NCBI RefSeq assembly: GCF_006546775.1
Contig: NZ_VICE01000084.1
Span: 1-64,000 of the forward strand
Direction: 5' to 3'
DNA from: Marilutibacter aestuarii
GTDB taxonomy: Bacteria > Pseudomonadota > Gammaproteobacteria > Xanthomonadales > Xanthomonadaceae
Length of the DNA stretch: 64,000 nucleotides
Under the pieces are notes generated by a model, which saw only the letters and a list, made by a program, of their open reading frames with translations, was not told the DNA's origin and did no database searches. Below are positions 39,578-52,282 of the stretch, one piece after another (the stretch's first letter is position 1; every line of letters begins with the position of its first letter). A program made the position numbers and the translations under genes.

Positions 39578-40840
39578 ATGCAACAGGCAAGGATGGCGCC
39601 GATCGGCGCCGCGGCGAGGATCGCCTCGATGGACGTCCTCCGGGGGCTGGCCCTGCTGGGCATCTTCCTGGTGAACGTGGCCTGGTTCACGGCGCCGCTG
39701 GTCGGCCACGCCGAGGGCATCGACCTCGAACTCCAGGGGCCGGCGCTGTGGCTGGACGTGGCGATATACGTGTTCGCCAGCAGCAAGTTCTGGACCCTGT
39801 TCTCACTGCTGTTCGGCATGGGCTTCGCGGTCATGCAGGCCCGCGCCGAGGCCTCTGGCCTGCCCTTCACCGGGCTCTACCTACGCCGGACCTCGGGGCT
39901 GCTGCTGATCGGGGGGCTGCATGCCTGCCTGGTCTGGTCGGGCGACATCCTGGTCGCCTATGCGCTCACCGCGTTCGCGCTGTTGCTCCTGTTCCGCCGC
40001 GCGCCCACCACCGGGCTGTGGGCGTGGGGCATCGCCCTGTACATGTCGATCGTCGTCCTCCTGATGCTGGTCGCGCTGCTGCTGGGCCTGCTCGGGGATG
40101 CGGCGGCGCCCGACGACGCGGCCCGGCGCGCCGCCGAAACACTGGCCCTGCGGCAACAGGAGGTGGCGGCCTACTCACGGGGCAGTTACCTGGACGCCAC
40201 GCACATGCGCCTGCGCTTCCAGCAGGCCTACTTCTTCAACAGCCTCTTCCTGTTGCCGATGACCCTCGGGCTGTTCGTGTTCGGTACCTGGCTGGTCCGA
40301 CGGGGCGTGCTGGCCCGGCCGGCCGAACATCGGCGGCTGCTGCACGCGATGGCCTGGGCGATCGGCCCGCTGGGCCTGGCGGTGACCCTGCTGGGGATCG
40401 CGATCGACCCGCGCCCCGACCTCGAAGGTCCCGGCAGCGTCGGTGCCCTGTGGGCGAGCAGCCTGCACATGGCCGGCGGCGCGATGATGACCCTGGGCTA
40501 CCTGGGGATCGTGGTGCTCGTGCTCGAGCGGGGCCCGGGTGGCCTGCGCGTGCTGGCCCCTGCGGGGCGCATGGCGCTGACCCTGTACCTGATGCAGTCG
40601 CTGGTCGGCACCTGGGTCTTCTATGGTCATGGCCTTGGCTTGTGGGGGCAGGTCGGGCGGGTGGGGCAGGTCGTGCTGGTCCTGTCCGTGTTCGCTGCAC
40701 AGCTGGCATTCGCCCACCTGTGGATGGCACGCTTCCGCCACGGCCCGGTCGAGTGGCTGTGGCGGGCGTTCACCTACCTCGAGTGGCCGCCGCTGCGCCG
40801 AAGTCCGCCCACGCCGCCGCCGTTGCCGCCAAACCCCTGA
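39578..40840 (+). CDS. DUF418 (YeiB-like) membrane protein
   Basis: A 420-residue membrane protein with ~10 helices of the DUF418/YeiB family. Landmarks are ASMDVLRGLALLGIFLVNVA at the start, FWTLFSLLFGMGFAVM, and the C-terminal DUF418 core APAGRMALTLYLMQSLVGTW with later FRHGPVEWLWRAFTY. The fold is related to acyltransferase-3/HGSNAT proteins; function is unknown. The Pro-rich C-terminus runs to within 17 bases of the next gene's start, so the two are probably cotranscribed. Confidence 0.9.
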   Translation: MQQARMAPIGAAARIASMDVLRGLALLGIFLVNVAWFTAPLVGHAEGIDLELQGPALWLDVAIYVFASSKFWTLFSLLFGMGFAVMQARAEASGLPFTGLYLRRTSGLLLIGGLHACLVWSGDILVAYALTAFALLLLFRRAPTTGLWAWGIALYMSIVVLLMLVALLLGLLGDAAAPDDAARRAAETLALRQQEVAAYSRGSYLDATHMRLRFQQAYFFNSLFLLPMTLGLFVFGTWLVRRGVLARPAEHRRLLHAMAWAIGPLGLAVTLLGIAIDPRPDLEGPGSVGALWASSLHMAGGAMMTLGYLGIVVLVLERGPGGLRVLAPAGRMALTLYLMQSLVGTWVFYGHGLGLWGQVGRVGQVVLVLSVFAAQLAFAHLWMARFRHGPVEWLWRAFTYLEWPPLRRSPPTPPPLPPNP

Positions 40841-40857
40841 CCCCGACGCCTTCGCCC

Positions 40858-42156
40858 ATGCACGACATCCCGGACGCGGACTTTCCCGCCGAGACTTCCT
40901 TCGACGCTCTCATCGTGGGCGGTGGGGTGATAGGCCTCGCCTGCGCGTTGAGCCTGATCGACGCCGGCCGCAGCGTCTGCGTGGTCGATGCGGGCCGCAT
41001 CGGCGGCGGCAGCTCGCATGGCAACTGCGGCACGATCACGCCCAGCCACGCACCGCCGCTGGCCGCCCCGGGGATGGTCGCCACCGCCTTGCGCTGGATG
41101 TTCACGCCCGACGCGCCGCTCTACATCAAGCCCAGGATCGACCCGGCCCTGTGGCGCTGGTTGCTTGCCTTCGCCCTGCGCTGCAACGAACGCGACTGGC
41201 GCGCCAGCAGCATGGCCAAGGCGCGACTGCTGAACGATTCACGCGCGCGGCTCGAGGACTGGATGACGCGCCATGGCCTGGATTGCGAATTCCGCGCCTC
41301 GGGCGAGGACTACGTGTTCCGCGATCCGCGCGAATTCGAGCACGGCCAGAAAGAACTGGTGCTGCTGCAGGAGGCGGGCATCCCGTACCGCCTGGTCGAC
41401 GGTCCCGCCTACGAGGCCGCCGAGCCCGCCCTCAAGCCTGGCGTGGCCGGCGCGATCTGCTTCGACGGCGATGCCGCGCTGCGCCCCGATCGCTATGTCG
41501 CCGAACTGGCGCGCGTGGTCCGCGAACGCGGCGGCACGATCATCGAGCATTGCGCGGTGACGTCGGTCGAGTCAGGCAAGCCCGCGCGGGTGCGCACCGC
41601 GCGTGGCGACCTGGCGGCTCGCGACGTGGTCTTCGCGGTCGGTGCCTGGTCGCCGCGAATGGCCGACGCGTTCGGCGTGCCCGCGCTGCGCGCGCTGCTG
41701 CAGCCGGGCAAGGGCTACTCGATCACCTATTCGCGACCGTCGCGGGTACCGCGGCGTCCGCTGGTCCTGCACGAGCGCTCGGTCTGCGTCACGGTCTGGG
41801 AGGCGGGCTTCCGGCTCGGCAGCACCATGGAGTTCTCCGGCTACGACACCGAGCTCAATCCGCGACGGCTCGCCGCACTCGAGCGCGGTGCGGCCGAGTA
41901 CCTGCACGAGCCGGTCGGCCCGGTCGTGCAGGAGCGCTGGTATGGCTGGCGGCCGATGAGCCGCGACGACGTCCCGCTGATCGGCGCGGTGCCCGGCCGC
42001 GATGGCCTGTGGCTGGCGACCGGGCACGGCATGATGGGCGTGAGCATGAGCGCCGGCACCGGGCAGCTGCTCGCCGACGTCATCTGCGGGCGTACGCCCG
42101 AGATCGACCCGACACCGTACGGGATGCAGCGTTTCATCCGCGGCGGGTCGGGGTAA
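40858..42156 (+). CDS. D-amino acid dehydrogenase-like FAD oxidoreductase
   Basis: A 432-residue DAAO-fold flavoprotein. The FAD-binding GGGVIGLACALSLIDAGRSV (~20-39) and a RIGGGSSHGNCGTITPSH segment are characteristic of DadA-like D-amino acid or D-hydroxyproline dehydrogenases. The C-terminal substrate-domain motif WYGWRPMSRDDVPLIG and GHGMMGVSMSAGTGQLLADV are also typical. Probably membrane-associated and feeding electrons to the quinone pool. ATG 40858 is used; longer open frames upstream belong to the DUF418 region. No racemase or hydroxyproline genes are adjacent. Confidence 0.85.
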   Translation: MHDIPDADFPAETSFDALIVGGGVIGLACALSLIDAGRSVCVVDAGRIGGGSSHGNCGTITPSHAPPLAAPGMVATALRWMFTPDAPLYIKPRIDPALWRWLLAFALRCNERDWRASSMAKARLLNDSRARLEDWMTRHGLDCEFRASGEDYVFRDPREFEHGQKELVLLQEAGIPYRLVDGPAYEAAEPALKPGVAGAICFDGDAALRPDRYVAELARVVRERGGTIIEHCAVTSVESGKPARVRTARGDLAARDVVFAVGAWSPRMADAFGVPALRALLQPGKGYSITYSRPSRVPRRPLVLHERSVCVTVWEAGFRLGSTMEFSGYDTELNPRRLAALERGAAEYLHEPVGPVVQERWYGWRPMSRDDVPLIGAVPGRDGLWLATGHGMMGVSMSAGTGQLLADVICGRTPEIDPTPYGMQRFIRGGSG

Positions 42157-42216
42157 CGCACTTTTCGCGACGCGCCTGCGACACTGCAGCGGTCTTTTCG
42201 ATACCGCGGGGCATGC

Positions 42217-43566
42217 ATGCAGCAGGACTACGATCTCATCGTGATCGGCGGCGGTTCCGGCGGCCTGGCCGGGGCCTTCCGCGCCGCCGGGCATGGCGCG
42301 CGCGTCGCCCTCATGGAGCCATCGGCCCTGGGCGGCACCTGCGTCAACGTCGGCTGCGTGCCGAAGAAGGCCATGTGGCTGGCCGCCGAGGTCGGGCGCC
42401 GCATCCGCATGGGACGCGTGCTGGGCTTCGACGCCGCGTCGGGCGCGCTGGACTGGCCCACCTTCGTCACGCACCGCGAGCGCTACATCCACAACATCCA
42501 CCAGAGCTACCGCCGGCGACTGGACGACGCGTCCATCGTCCACATGCCGCGACGGGTACGCTTTGTGGACCCCCGCACGGTGGAATGCGACGACGGCATG
42601 CGGGTTTCCGCCGAGCGCATCCTCATCGCCACCGGCGGGCACGCGCTGCGCCCCGACATCCCGGGCGCGGCGCTGGCCGACGTATCCGACGACTTCTTCA
42701 ACTGGTGCGAAGCACCGGGCCGGGTAGCGGTGGTCGGCGGTGGATACATCGCCGTCGAACTGGCCGGCGTCCTGCAGTCGCTTGGCAGCCACGTGGAGCT
42801 GCAGGTGCGCGGCGATCGCCTGCTCAATGGATTCGACGCGGATGTCGTCGCGCAACTGGCGGACGACTACAGGCAGGCGGGCATCCGCCTGCACCTGGGG
42901 ACCGACACCGCCGCGATCGAAGCGGACGGCGGCCAGTTCCGGCTGCGCGATGGGCAGGGCGGGTCGCATGGTCCCTTCGACAAGGTCCTGCTGGCGACGG
43001 GTCGCGGGCCCAACACGCGCGATCTCGGGCTGGAGGCGGCGGGTGTCGACACCGATGCGAAGGGACACATCCGCGTCGACGCAGGCCACGCGACGTCGCG
43101 GGAGGGCATCTACGCGGTCGGCGACGTCACCGCGGACATCGCGCTGACGCCGGTGGCCATCGCCGCGGCCCGACGCCTGATGGACCACCTCTTCGGCGGC
43201 CGGGAGGACGCCTCGCTCGACCTGGCGCAGGTCGCCACCGTGGTGTTCTCGCATCCGCCGCTGGGCACCATCGGCCTGAGCGAAACGGACGCGCGCGAGC
43301 GTCATGGCGACCAGGTGCACGTCTACACCAGCGGCTTCCGGCCCATGCTGGAGGCGCTGACCGACACACCGCAGCGCAGCCTCTTCAAGCTCGTCTGCGT
43401 CGGTGAGGACCGCCGCGTCGTCGGCCTGCACCTGCTCGGCGAATCCGCCGATGAGATCCTCCAGGGCTTCGCCGTCGCCATCCGCAAGGGCATCACCCTG
43501 CAGGACCTCAACGACACCATCGCCATCCATCCGACCAGCGCCGAGGAAGTGGTGTTGATGAGGTGA
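42217..43566 (+). CDS. gor: glutathione-disulfide reductase
   Basis: A 449-residue class I flavin disulfide reductase maintaining reduced glutathione with NADPH. FAD motif GGGSGG is at 11-16 and the redox pair is Cys42/Cys47 in GGTCVNVGCVPKK. The NADPH-binding region is RVAVVGGGYIAVELAG, and the C-terminal HPTSAEE has the catalytic His438 and Glu443. The GCVPKK motif and length fit Gor rather than dihydrolipoamide dehydrogenase or mercuric reductase. It is 60 bases after the DadA-like gene. Confidence 0.95.
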   Translation: MQQDYDLIVIGGGSGGLAGAFRAAGHGARVALMEPSALGGTCVNVGCVPKKAMWLAAEVGRRIRMGRVLGFDAASGALDWPTFVTHRERYIHNIHQSYRRRLDDASIVHMPRRVRFVDPRTVECDDGMRVSAERILIATGGHALRPDIPGAALADVSDDFFNWCEAPGRVAVVGGGYIAVELAGVLQSLGSHVELQVRGDRLLNGFDADVVAQLADDYRQAGIRLHLGTDTAAIEADGGQFRLRDGQGGSHGPFDKVLLATGRGPNTRDLGLEAAGVDTDAKGHIRVDAGHATSREGIYAVGDVTADIALTPVAIAAARRLMDHLFGGREDASLDLAQVATVVFSHPPLGTIGLSETDARERHGDQVHVYTSGFRPMLEALTDTPQRSLFKLVCVGEDRRVVGLHLLGESADEILQGFAVAIRKGITLQDLNDTIAIHPTSAEEVVLMR

Positions 43567-43622
43567 ATGGGGGTAGTCGGTGGTTGGTGGTCAAGGACTC
43601 ACGCGGCCGGCGTTTGATCGTC

Positions 43623-43642
43623 ATCCCAGCGAACGCTGGGAT
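43623..43642. repeat. REP-like perfect palindrome
   Basis: ATCCCAGCG-AA-CGCTGGGAT, nine-pair stem, with flanks GTC and CCAGC. The same core occurs at 26111 and, inverted, at 58788. Confidence 0.8.
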
Positions 43643-43701
43643 CCAGCTCTTGCTTCTTGGCCCGGACGACCCGTCACCAATCCCCAATCACCGCCCAAAG
43701 C

Positions 43702-43707
43702 TACAAT
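43702..43707 (+). promoter_or_regulatory. putative -10 of hutG
   Basis: TACAAT overlapping the ATG at 43706 and 8 bases before ATG 43715. If used, the transcript would begin at or very near the second ATG, giving a leaderless or near-leaderless mRNA. Confidence 0.3.
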
Positions 43708-43714
43708 GAAGGGC

Positions 43715-44488
43715 ATGGACACCTTCACCCTGCACACGGGCCGAACGCCCCTGCTCGTCAGCCTGCCGCACGACGGCAGCCTGATCCCCGCGGACATCGC
43801 GGCGCGCATGCAACCCGCGGCACGGCAGGCGCCGGACACCGACTGGCACGTCGCGCGGCTGTACGACTTCGCGCGGGACATGGGCGCGTCCGTACTGGTG
43901 CCGCGCTACTCGCGCTATGTCGTCGACCTGAACCGTCCGCCGGACGATGTATCGTTGTACCCGGGGCAGAACACCACCGGCCTGTGTCCGGCGGTGATGT
44001 TCAGTGGCGAGCCGGTCTACCTGGACGGCCAGGCACCGGGCGCCGGGGAAATCGCCGAGCGCGTGGAGCGTTACTGGAGGCCCTATCACCAGGCCCTCGC
44101 CGGCGAGCTGGAACGCATCCGTGCGGTGCACGGGCGCGCGGTTCTGTGGGAAGCGCATTCCATCCGCAGTGAAGTGCCGTTCCTGTTCGAAGGGCGCCTG
44201 CCGGACCTGAACCTGGGCACGGCGGGCGGCACGAGCTGCTCGCCGGCGCTGGCTGCGCGCCTGCGTACGGTGCTCGACGGCCAGTCGCGCTACAGCCATG
44301 TCGTCGACGGACGTTTCAAGGGCGGGCACATCACCCGTCACTACGGCCGGCCGGGGGCGGGCGTGGACGCGGTGCAACTGGAGATCGCGCAGCTCAACTA
44401 CATGGACGAGGACGACTGGACCTACGCGCCCGAACGCGCCGCCGACCTGCAGGCCGTGATCCGCCGCCTGCTCGAATGCACCCTCTGA
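43715..44488 (+). CDS. hutG: N-formylglutamate deformylase/amidohydrolase
   Basis: A 257-residue N-formylglutamate amidohydrolase that hydrolyses N-formyl-L-glutamate to glutamate and formate, the last step of one histidine-degradation route. Family motifs are SLPHDGSLIPADI, YVVDLNRPPDDVSLYP and VLWEAHSIRSEVPFLFEG, holding the putative metal ligands. ATG 43715 follows AAGGGC; ATG 43706 is possible. No hutH, hutU or hutI lies in the window, so it is either an orphan of that pathway or serves other formyl-amino acids. Confidence 0.9.
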   Translation: MDTFTLHTGRTPLLVSLPHDGSLIPADIAARMQPAARQAPDTDWHVARLYDFARDMGASVLVPRYSRYVVDLNRPPDDVSLYPGQNTTGLCPAVMFSGEPVYLDGQAPGAGEIAERVERYWRPYHQALAGELERIRAVHGRAVLWEAHSIRSEVPFLFEGRLPDLNLGTAGGTSCSPALAARLRTVLDGQSRYSHVVDGRFKGGHITRHYGRPGAGVDAVQLEIAQLNYMDEDDWTYAPERAADLQAVIRRLLECTL

Positions 44489-44504
44489 CACGCGTCGGGC
44501 GGAC

Positions 44505-45530
44505 ATGGTGAACGCCCCGCCGCCGGGGACCGACGCCCAGGTCGACGGGGGTGCCGACCGCGAGGCCGATGCCGAACTGGCACAGCCGCTCGACGTCGCG
44601 CCGGTGCGATCCACCCACGGCGTTCCGGCCTCGCCGGTGGCGGCGATGCTGCCCGGCCATCGCACCGGCGGCGTGCTGCTGGCGGTGTTCGGCGCGATCG
44701 CGTTTTCCGGCAAGGCGATCATCGTCAAGCTGGCCTACCGCTACCAGGTCGACGCGATCACCCTGCTGGCCTTGCGCATGGTCGTGGCGTTGCCGTTCTT
44801 CCTGCTCATGGCGGCCTGGGCCTGGCGCACGCTGCCGCCGCTGGCCCGGGGCGACCGCTGGCGCATCGCGTTGCTCGGGGGGCTGGGCTATTACCTGGCC
44901 AGCTTCCTGGATTTCGCGGGCCTGGCCTACGTCACCGCCACGCTGGAGCGGCTGATCCTCTACCTCAATCCGACCCTGGTCCTGCTGATCGGCGTGCTGT
45001 TCCTCGGCCGTTCCGTCAGCCGCACCCAGCTGGTGGCGCTGGCGCTGAGCTATGCCGGCGTCGTCCTGGCGGTGGCGCACGACCTGGACGTGGGCGGCAG
45101 CAACGTGGCCCTGGGCAGCCTGCTGGTGTTCGGCAGCGCGCTGTCGTATGCGCTGTACCTGATCGGCAGCGGCGAGGTGGTCGAACGGGTCGGCGCGGTG
45201 CGCCTGACCGCCTATGCCAGCACGGTGGCCTGCGTGTTGTGCATCGGGCAGTTCCTGCTGCTGCGACCGCTCGGCGGGCTGGCCTCGCTGGCCCCGCAGG
45301 TGTTCGCGCTGTCGCTGCTCAACGGCACCGTGTGCACCGTACTGCCGGTGCTCGCGGTGATGATGGCGGTCGCCCGCATCGGCTCGGCGCAGGCGGCCCA
45401 GATCGGCATGCTGGGGCCGGTCTCGACGATCGTGCTGAGCGTATTCCTGCTCGGCGAACCGATGGGGCCCTGGCAGGTGGCCGGTACCGGGCTGGTGTTG
45501 CTGGGCGTGTTCCTCGTCGGACGCAGGTGA
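44505..45530 (+). CDS. EamA/DMT family transporter
   Basis: A 341-residue DMT exporter with two EamA repeats: TGGVLLAVFGAIAFSGKAII, YVTATLERLILYLNPTLVLL and GMLGPVSTIVLSVFLLGEPM are clear. The first 48 residues are hydrophilic, Ala/Asp-rich and unusual for the family, so ATG 44648 (MLPGHRTGG) may be the true start; ATG 44505 has GGGCGG before it. It follows hutG by 16 bases and may be cotranscribed with it, perhaps exporting a related metabolite. The substrate is unknown. Confidence 0.87.
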   Translation: MVNAPPPGTDAQVDGGADREADAELAQPLDVAPVRSTHGVPASPVAAMLPGHRTGGVLLAVFGAIAFSGKAIIVKLAYRYQVDAITLLALRMVVALPFFLLMAAWAWRTLPPLARGDRWRIALLGGLGYYLASFLDFAGLAYVTATLERLILYLNPTLVLLIGVLFLGRSVSRTQLVALALSYAGVVLAVAHDLDVGGSNVALGSLLVFGSALSYALYLIGSGEVVERVGAVRLTAYASTVACVLCIGQFLLLRPLGGLASLAPQVFALSLLNGTVCTVLPVLAVMMAVARIGSAQAAQIGMLGPVSTIVLSVFLLGEPMGPWQVAGTGLVLLGVFLVGRR

Positions 45531-45596
45531 AGGCAGCGGCATCGAAGGCGCATGGCCCTCAGCCACGCCGCGCAATGCTGTCCGTGGCACGATATC

Positions 45597-45747
45597 GATG
45601 CCGTCGCCACGGCCCCGGACAGTCAATCGCCGATCAGATTTCCAAGGTGGCGAGATCGCCCTTGGTTTCGAGCCGCGCCAGGCAGCGCTGTCCGACGCCG
45701 GCATGTTGATGCCGTCGCCACGGCCCCGGACAGTCAATCGCCGATCA
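45597..45747. repeat. tandem repeat of the parE 3' end, 111-bp period
   Basis: A 40-bp sequence (GATGCCGTCGCCACGGCCCC then GGACAGTCAATCGCCGATCA) is identical at 45597-45636 and 45708-45747. The second copy includes the parE stop codon. A weaker third unit may precede them: 45561-45584 matches 45671-45694 at 19 of 24 positions. Confidence 0.9.
45634..45710 (-). pseudogene. degenerate remnant of a parE C-terminus
   Basis: Read on the minus strand this ends in LETKGDLATLEI then stop, against WLETKGDLATLEV then stop for the intact parE beside it. The 12 codons differ mainly at synonymous positions, while the 37 bases after the stop are identical in both copies. Upstream of about codon 15 the homology fades. 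It is a fragment, not a gene. Confidence 0.75.
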
Positions 45748-47652
45748 CACCTCGAGCGTCGCCAGGTCGCCCTTGGTCTCCAACCACGCCTTCCGGTCGC
45801 CAGCCCGCTTCTTGCCCAGCAGCATGTCCATCAGCGAGCGGGTGCCCTCGGCGTCCTCGACGGTCAGCTGGACCAGCCGGCGGGTGTCGGGGTGGATGGT
45901 CGACTCGCGCAGCTGCGAGGGGTTCATCTCGCCCAGGCCCTTGAAGCGGGTCACGCTGATGGCGCCGGCGGCGCCCTTTTTCTTCTCGGCCTTCTCGCGT
46001 TCGATCTTCTCCAGCAGGATGCGCTTCTCTTCCTCGTCGAGCGCATAGAACACCTGCTTGCCCAGGTCGACGCGGAACAGCGGCGGCATCGCGACGAACA
46101 CGTGGCCGGCCGCCACCAGGGTGGGGAAGTGCTTCAGGAACAGTGCGGTGAGCAGGGTCGCGATGTGCAGGCCGTCGGAGTCCGCGTCGGCGAGGATGAT
46201 GACCTTCCCGTAGCGCAGGCCGCTGATGTCGTCCTTGCCCGGGTCGCAGCCGATCGCGACCGCCAGGTCGTGCACTTCCTGCGAGGCCAGCACGCTGCCG
46301 GAGGCGACCTCCCAGGTGTTCAGGATCTTGCCGCGCAGGGGCATGATGGCCTGGAAGTCCTTGTCGCGCGCCTGCTTGGCACTGCCCCCGGCGGAGTCGC
46401 CCTCCACCAGGAACAGCTCGGTGCGCGAGAGGTCCTGGCTGGTGCAGTCGGCGAGCTTGCCGGGCAGGGCGGGGCCCTGGGTGACCTTCTTGCGGGTCAC
46501 CTGCTTCTCGGTCTTCAGGCGCGCCGACGCGCGCTCGATGGCCAGCTGGGCGATGCGCTCGCCGAGTTCGACGTGCTGGTTGAGCCACAGGCTGAAGGCA
46601 TCGTGCGCGGCGCCCTCGACGAAGCCCGCCGCCTGCCGCGAGGACAGGCGCTCCTTGGTCTGGCCACTGAACTGCGGGTCGGTCATCTTCACCGACAGCA
46701 CGAAGGCCACCCGGTCCCAGACGTCCTCGGGCGCCAGCTTGACCCCGCGCGGCAACAGGTTGCGGAAGTCGCAGAACTCGCGCAGCGCGTCGGTGAAGCC
46801 GGTCCGCAGGCCATTGACGTGGGTGCCGTGCTGCGCGGTCGGGATGAGGTTGACGTAGCTCTCCTGGACCAGCTCGCCGTCGACCACCCAGGCCACGGCC
46901 CAGTCCACGGTCTCGGTGTCCTTGCTCAGGTTGCCCACGAACAGCTCAGGCGGCAGCAGTTCGCGTTCGACGAGCTCGCCGCGCAGATAGTCGCGCAGGC
47001 CATCCTCGTAGTGCCACTCGAGCGTTTCGCCGCTGGCGAGGTCGTTGAGCCTGACCGTCAGGCCGGGGCAGAGCACGGCCTTGGCGCGCAGCAGGTGCTT
47101 GAGCGCGCGCACGTTGAATTTCGGCGTGTCGAAGTACTTGGGGTCCGGCCAGAACTGCACCCGGGTGCCGGTGTTCTTCTTGCCGACGCTGCCGACCTCC
47201 CTGAGCGGGCTATGGCGGTCGCCGTTCTTGAAGGCGATGTGGTGTTCGCTGCCGTCGCGCTTGATGTACACGTCGACATGGGTCGAGAGCGCGTTGACCA
47301 CGCTGACGCCGACGCCATGCAGGCCGCCGGAGAAGGTGTAGTTCTTGTTGCTGAACTTGCCGCCTGCATGCAGCCGGGTGAGGATCAGTTCCACGCCCGG
47401 GATGCCTTCCTCGGGGTGGATGTCGACCGGCATGCCGCGGCCATCGTCGGCGACCTCGCAGCTGCCGTCGGGGTGCAGGGTGACCTCGATCGACTTCGCG
47501 TGCCCGGCCAGCGCCTCGTCCACCGCGTTGTCGATCACTTCCTGGGCCAGGTGGTTGGGCCGGGTGGTGTCGGTGTACATGCCCGGGCGCCGCTTCACGG
47601 GGTCCAGGCCGGACAGGACTTCGATATCGGCGGCGTTGTAGCGGGAATTCAT
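45745..47652 (-). CDS. parE: DNA topoisomerase IV subunit B
   Basis: A 635-residue type II topoisomerase ATPase subunit; with ParC it decatenates chromosomes. GHKL ATPase motifs are EVIDNAVDEALAG, DDGRGMPVDIHPEEG and GGLHGVGVSVVNALS. The Toprim motifs are LFLVEGDSAGGSAKQARD and ILADADSDGLHIATLL. The size matches ParE and excludes the ~800-residue GyrB. The protein starts MNSRYNAADIEVLSGLDPVK at 47652, divergent from pyrG. Its 3' end is flanked by a degenerate copy of itself. Confidence 0.96.
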   Translation of the reverse strand: MNSRYNAADIEVLSGLDPVKRRPGMYTDTTRPNHLAQEVIDNAVDEALAGHAKSIEVTLHPDGSCEVADDGRGMPVDIHPEEGIPGVELILTRLHAGGKFSNKNYTFSGGLHGVGVSVVNALSTHVDVYIKRDGSEHHIAFKNGDRHSPLREVGSVGKKNTGTRVQFWPDPKYFDTPKFNVRALKHLLRAKAVLCPGLTVRLNDLASGETLEWHYEDGLRDYLRGELVERELLPPELFVGNLSKDTETVDWAVAWVVDGELVQESYVNLIPTAQHGTHVNGLRTGFTDALREFCDFRNLLPRGVKLAPEDVWDRVAFVLSVKMTDPQFSGQTKERLSSRQAAGFVEGAAHDAFSLWLNQHVELGERIAQLAIERASARLKTEKQVTRKKVTQGPALPGKLADCTSQDLSRTELFLVEGDSAGGSAKQARDKDFQAIMPLRGKILNTWEVASGSVLASQEVHDLAVAIGCDPGKDDISGLRYGKVIILADADSDGLHIATLLTALFLKHFPTLVAAGHVFVAMPPLFRVDLGKQVFYALDEEEKRILLEKIEREKAEKKKGAAGAISVTRFKGLGEMNPSQLRESTIHPDTRRLVQLTVEDAEGTRSLMDMLLGKKRAGDRKAWLETKGDLATLEV

Positions 47653-47927
47653 CGGGCGGGCGGTCTGCGTGGTCGGGGGCGAGGGGGGGATGGTCGGGTG
47701 CGGGGGCGGGAAATTCAACTGCGCCAGGCCCGCCCTGCCGATCTGGATGCTGACACGTTTGGCCCCGTCCAAGTGCGATGGGGCCCGCGCTGGCGAAGGC
47801 ATCGCCAGGCCACTCCGGTCCCCGGGGAGCCGTTCAGCCGGGAGCGGGGCGGCCAGGCAAGGCGGCGGAAAGGTCCGCCGCATGCCGGTCCGGACAGCCC
47901 GGTCACGCGAGATGTGCCCGGAACTGA

Positions 47928-51919
<3,992 letters not shown>

Positions 51920-51922
51920 GCC

Positions 51923-52282
51923 ATGGTGCGGACGACGGGCAAGCGCTGGATGCCGGTGCTGCTGCTGTTCCTGGCAGGCCTGCTCGTCGTCCTGCAGTCG
52001 ATGCTCTGGACCGGTGAGGGCGGTCGCGAGGCGGTGTCCGGGCTGCAGCAGCAGGTCGAGCGGCAGACCCACGACAACGCCTCGCGCGAGCAGCGCAACG
52101 CCGCGTTGTCGGCGGAGGTCGCCGACCTCAAGAACCTCGCGTCGGGCGGTGAGGCCGTCGAGGAGCGCGCGCGCAGCGAGCTGGGCATGATCAAGCCCGG
52201 CGAGGTGTTCTACCGCGTGGTCGAACCCGATGGGACGGAGGCGCCGGACGCAGCCGCGCCCGTGGACACCCCCGCGCCATGA
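51923..52282 (+). CDS. ftsB: cell division protein FtsB
   Basis: A 119-residue bitopic divisome protein that joins FtsL and FtsQ. A short basic N-terminus (MVRTTGKRW) is followed by a single membrane helix (MPVLLLFLAGLLVVLQSMLW) and a periplasmic coiled coil (REAVSGLQQQVERQTHDNAS, then RNAALSAEVADLKNL). The conserved LxxGxExxEERAR-like end is ASGGEAVEERARSELGMIKP. It lies 3 bases after eno and overlaps ispD by ATGA. Confidence 0.93.
   Translation: MVRTTGKRWMPVLLLFLAGLLVVLQSMLWTGEGGREAVSGLQQQVERQTHDNASREQRNAALSAEVADLKNLASGGEAVEERARSELGMIKPGEVFYRVVEPDGTEAPDAAAPVDTPAP

Noticed and set aside
45592-45744. Antisense protein repeats TVRGRGDGI as a possible small repeat protein
   Set aside because: They come from reading the 40-bp duplicated parE tail in another frame.
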